Source of the DNA: Paenibacillus sp. FSL H7-0326
GTDB taxonomy: Bacteria; Bacillota; Bacilli; Paenibacillales; Paenibacillaceae
Reading direction: 5' to 3'
NCBI RefSeq assembly: GCF_001955535.1
Contig: NZ_MPVN01000001.1
Coordinates: 1,054,001 to 1,118,000 of the forward strand
DNA length: 64,000 nt
Shown here: positions 60,147-64,000 of the stretch, one piece after another
How the letters are laid out: every line of letters starts with the position of its first letter
Position numbering within the stretch: the first letter of the stretch is position 1
Made by a program: the position numbers and the translations under genes
Notes under the pieces: generated by a model
Database searches by the model: none
What the model was told of the DNA's origin: nothing
What the model saw: the letters and a program-made list of their open reading frames with translations, nothing else

Positions 60147-61304
60147 ATGGCATCTTTTAGAAAGAAACCTAATGATAAATGGGAATATCGCGTAAGTTAT
60201 TTGGACAAGCAAACAGGGAAATATAAGCTCAAATCAAAAGGTGGATTTAAAACAAAAAAAGAAGCACAAATCGCTGCAGCTAAAGTCGAAGAAGATATGA
60301 ATTATTTTGGTTTTAGTGAGGACGGCGAGGAAAACGTTAAAACTTATTTTGATCAATGGTTAGAAGTTTTTAAAAAGCCAAATGTTAAACCGATAACTTA
60401 CACCTTACAAGAACAAAATGTCAGATTAAACATAATTCCCAGATGGGGTAATTACAGATTAAAGGATATTAATCGACTTGAATATCAAAAGTGGATAAAT
60501 GAATTGAGAGATCACTACAGTGAAGGTACTGTAAGAAGAATTCACAGCATTATGAACACAGCGATCTTTGACGCGATAAATGAATTTCAAATCATGAAAA
60601 TGAATCCTATCCAAAAGATTTCTATCCCTAAGGAAACTAATAAGAATGACGAGATATTTTATTTCACAGTTGAACAACTGGAAGTTTTCTTGAATGAGAC
60701 ACAAGTCAAAGTCAAGAATGCTAAGTACAAACTTTCGAATCAGTACTACAACCTTTTTTTGCTAATGGCTAGAACCGGTATTCGAGTTGGTGAAGCACTA
60801 GCATTAACCTGGGAAGATATAGATTTTGAAGAACAAATGCTTAATGTAAACAAAACCCTTGTTTATCCCCTAAATAGTACCCCCTATATATCCACCCCGA
60901 AATCCAAAGCCAGCCTTCGCAAAATAAAATTAGATGAAAAAACAATGAAAGTTATGAAGAGCCATAGGACCAACAGAAAAGAAGTTTGTTTAGCATACTC
61001 TAATTATGAATCTCCAAAGGAAGAGAATTTAGTTTTCTTTCAACACGATGGCCGTTGGTTAAGAACGAACGTTGTAAGGGATTATTTCAAAACAATCTGC
61101 AAGCGCGCAAACCTTCCGATCCTGTCGCCACATGCTCTGAGACACACTCATGCAATTCACCTACTGGAAGCAGGTGCAAACTTGAAATATGTTTCTGCTC
61201 GCCTTGGTCACAGCAGCGTTAAGATAACTGCAGATACTTATTTGCACGTAACGAAAAAGATCGAGGATAGCGCCCTCGACCTTTATCAGTCTTACGTAAA
61301 ATAA
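60147..61304 (+). CDS. int: Tyrosine site-specific integrase
   Basis: A 385-aa phage integrase. An AP2-like arm-binding N-terminus (MASFRKKPNDKWEYRVSYLD), a SAM-like core-binding domain, and the catalytic domain with Arg in ARTGIRVGEALAL, HALRHTHA (His-x-x-Arg), LGHSS (His) and Tyr in ADTYLHV. It catalyses integration and excision. AGGAGG precedes the ATG. It ends 65 bp from sufB, consistent with an attachment site at or beside the sufB terminator. Confidence 0.95.
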   Translation: MASFRKKPNDKWEYRVSYLDKQTGKYKLKSKGGFKTKKEAQIAAAKVEEDMNYFGFSEDGEENVKTYFDQWLEVFKKPNVKPITYTLQEQNVRLNIIPRWGNYRLKDINRLEYQKWINELRDHYSEGTVRRIHSIMNTAIFDAINEFQIMKMNPIQKISIPKETNKNDEIFYFTVEQLEVFLNETQVKVKNAKYKLSNQYYNLFLLMARTGIRVGEALALTWEDIDFEEQMLNVNKTLVYPLNSTPYISTPKSKASLRKIKLDEKTMKVMKSHRTNRKEVCLAYSNYESPKEENLVFFQHDGRWLRTNVVRDYFKTICKRANLPILSPHALRHTHAIHLLEAGANLKYVSARLGHSSVKITADTYLHVTKKIEDSALDLYQSYVK

Positions 61305-61307
61305 ATT

Positions 61308-61371
61308 ATTTTGGTCAAATTTTGGTCCGGACCATATGGGGAGAGCGGAAAACCCTTATGAGACAAGGGTT
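61308..61371. other. Junction between integrase and sufB: repeats and sufB terminator
   Basis: ATTTTGGTC occurs twice in direct repeat (61308-61316, 61319-61327), followed by the palindrome GGTCCGGACC. AACCCTT / AAGGGTT (61351-61371) forms a hairpin that on the minus strand is followed by TTTTCC and overlaps the sufB stop: the sufB terminator. The attachment core probably lies here, but no matching copy was found at the other prophage end. Confidence 0.5.
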
Positions 61372-62767
61372 AACCAATACTTCCCTCCATTTCGAATTTG
61401 ATGAGACGATTCATCTCCACCGCATATTCCATTGGAAGTTCTTTTGTGAACGGCTCAATGAAGCCCATAATGATCATCTGTGTTGCTTCGTCTTCCGAGA
61501 GACCGCGGCTCATCAAGTAGAAGAGCTGATCCTCAGATACCTTAGAGACGGTAGCTTCATGCTCAAGCGTGATGTTATCGTTCATGATCTCATTGTAAGG
61601 AATCGTATCCGAAGTAGACTCGTTATCCAAGATCAATGTATCACACTTGATGTTCGATTTAGCACCTTCTGCATTGCGTCCGAAGGAAGCCAGACCACGG
61701 TACGTTACTTTACCGCCATGCTTACTAATTGATTTGGATACAATCGTTGAAGTTGTATCTGGTGCAAGGTGAATCATCTTTGCACCTGCATCCTGATGCT
61801 GATCTTTACCTGCTACAGCAATCGAAAGTACAGAGCCTTTTGCGCCGCGTCCTTTAAGAATAACTGCAGGATACTTCATGGTCAGCTTGGAACCGATGTT
61901 ACCATCAACCCATTCCATGGTTGCATTTTCTTCTGCAACTGCACGTTTGGTAACGAGATTATAGATGTTCGGAGCCCAGTTCTGAATCGTCGTATAACGT
62001 ACACGTGCATTTTTCTTAGCGATAATCTCAACAACCGCACTATGCAGAGAGTTTGTGCTGTAAATTGGAGCCGTACATCCTTCTACGTAGTGTACAAAGC
62101 TGTCTTCGTCAGCAATAATCAGGGTACGCTCAAATTGACCCATATTCTCAGAGTTAATCCGGAAGTAAGCCTGCAGTGGAATTTCACACTTCACGCCTTT
62201 TGGCACGTAGATGAAGCTTCCGCCTGACCATACAGCACTGTTCAGAGCAGCAAACTTGTTATCTGCCGGAGGAATCACGGTTGCGAAGTACTCCTTGAGA
62301 ATCTCTGGATGCTCCTTCAGCGCTGTATCAGTATCCATGAAGATAACGCCTTGATCCTCAAGATCCTTCTGCATGTTGTGGTATACAACCTCAGATTCAT
62401 ATTGAGCAGATACCCCTGCCAGGAACTTTTGCTCTGCTTCTGGAATACCCAGTTTGTCGAAGGTTTCCTTGATTTCTGCAGGAACCTCTTCCCATGTCTT
62501 TCCCTGCTTCTCCGAAGGTCTTACGTAGTACTGAATATCATTAAAATCAAGCCCGTCGAGATCGCCGCCCCAACGAGGCATAGGCATCTTCTCAAACTGT
62601 TTCAAGGATTTCAGACGGAATTCGAGCATCCATTCAGGCTCTTCCTTAATACGGGAGATTTCTCTTACAACCTCTTCCGTCAGACCTTTACCTGTTTGGA
62701 AAATGGACTTATGCTCATCCCGGAAACCATATTTATACTCTTCCATTTCTGGCGCTTTTTTTGCCAT
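61370..62767 (-). CDS. sufB: Fe-S cluster assembly scaffold protein SufB
   Basis: A 465-aa component of the SufBCD complex on which Fe-S clusters are built. Typical blocks: [60 protein letters not shown] with the conserved Cys, and [20 protein letters not shown] with the second. GGGAGG precedes the ATG. It follows sufU after 20 bp; Firmicute order sufC-sufD-sufS-sufU-sufB is expected, with sufC and sufD beyond the window. Essential in many Firmicutes, so the prophage beside it must leave the stop and terminator intact, and it does. Confidence 0.97.
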   Translation of the reverse strand: MAKKAPEMEEYKYGFRDEHKSIFQTGKGLTEEVVREISRIKEEPEWMLEFRLKSLKQFEKMPMPRWGGDLDGLDFNDIQYYVRPSEKQGKTWEEVPAEIKETFDKLGIPEAEQKFLAGVSAQYESEVVYHNMQKDLEDQGVIFMDTDTALKEHPEILKEYFATVIPPADNKFAALNSAVWSGGSFIYVPKGVKCEIPLQAYFRINSENMGQFERTLIIADEDSFVHYVEGCTAPIYSTNSLHSAVVEIIAKKNARVRYTTIQNWAPNIYNLVTKRAVAEENATMEWVDGNIGSKLTMKYPAVILKGRGAKGSVLSIAVAGKDQHQDAGAKMIHLAPDTTSTIVSKSISKHGGKVTYRGLASFGRNAEGAKSNIKCDTLILDNESTSDTIPYNEIMNDNITLEHEATVSKVSEDQLFYLMSRGLSEDEATQMIIMGFIEPFTKELPMEYAVEMNRLIKFEMEGSIG

Positions 62768-62787
62768 GTGGGTCTACCTCCCTATCG

Positions 62788-64000
<1,213 letters not shown>

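Larger units (their letters stand above)
49321..61304. mobile_element. Defective prophage, early region only
   Basis: Integrase, CI-like repressor, Cro-like gene, Rha antirepressor, DnaD/DnaC-type replication pair, SSB, RecU, dUTPase and ThyX stand in normal lambdoid order for a Firmicute siphophage. Terminase, portal, capsid, tail, holin and lysin genes are all missing: after a truncated PAPS-reductase-like gene at 49321 the sequence returns to host-type debris. The integrase end lies 65 bp from the sufB stop. The exact att sites were not found. Confidence 0.88.

Overview
The window looks like a chromosomal segment of a Paenibacillus-type Firmicute. The main signs are paralogous YesM/YesN two-component systems next to LipO-type lipoproteins and LplB/YtcP permeases, SD sequences of the AGGAGG type with frequent TTG/GTG starts, a sufS-sufU-sufB order, and many decayed insertion elements. 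No rRNA, tRNA or CRISPR array was seen.

Region 1 (1-9.7 kb, minus strand) is a complete glucuronide-use locus: sensor kinase, response regulator, solute-binding lipoprotein, beta-glucuronidase, two ABC permeases and a GH88 unsaturated glucuronyl hydrolase cut by the window edge. No transport ATPase is encoded. A decayed third sensor kinase lies at 9.8-10.9 kb.

Region 2 (11-17.3 kb) holds a LysM-GMC oxidoreductase fusion, an IS630-type remnant, a GntR regulator with a decayed and an intact copy of a secreted tyrosine-phosphatase gene, and a group II intron cut off just after the start of its reverse transcriptase.

Region 3 (17.3-38.9 kb, mostly minus) is a second carbohydrate locus: sugar isomerase, Gfo/Idh/MocA dehydrogenase, an unknown propeller-like protein, two GH2 beta-galactosidase-like enzymes, permeases, lipoprotein, response regulator and sensor kinase. 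It is interrupted by fragments of GH43, GH2, GH78, AraC, SDR and dehydrogenase genes, an IS1182-type remnant and a small inversion.

The most striking signal is a shared promoter design in regions 1 and 3. Eight leftward promoters carry two GTC boxes 23 bp apart, with the second about 36 bp from the -10. They precede both kinases, both lipoproteins, both lplB genes, the propeller gene and the GH78 remnant, which suggests one regulon driven by the YesN-type regulators.

Region 4 (39-49 kb) has IS3 debris, an APC permease and an isochorismatase-like hydrolase that share MerR-type 19-bp-spacer promoters with an adjacent MerR gene, small hypothetical genes, and four XRE repressor genes of which three are broken.

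Region 5 (49.3-61.3 kb) is a defective prophage with only the integrase, immunity, replication and nucleotide-metabolism genes. It abuts the 3' end of sufB. Region 6 (61.4-64 kb) is sufB, sufU and partial sufS.
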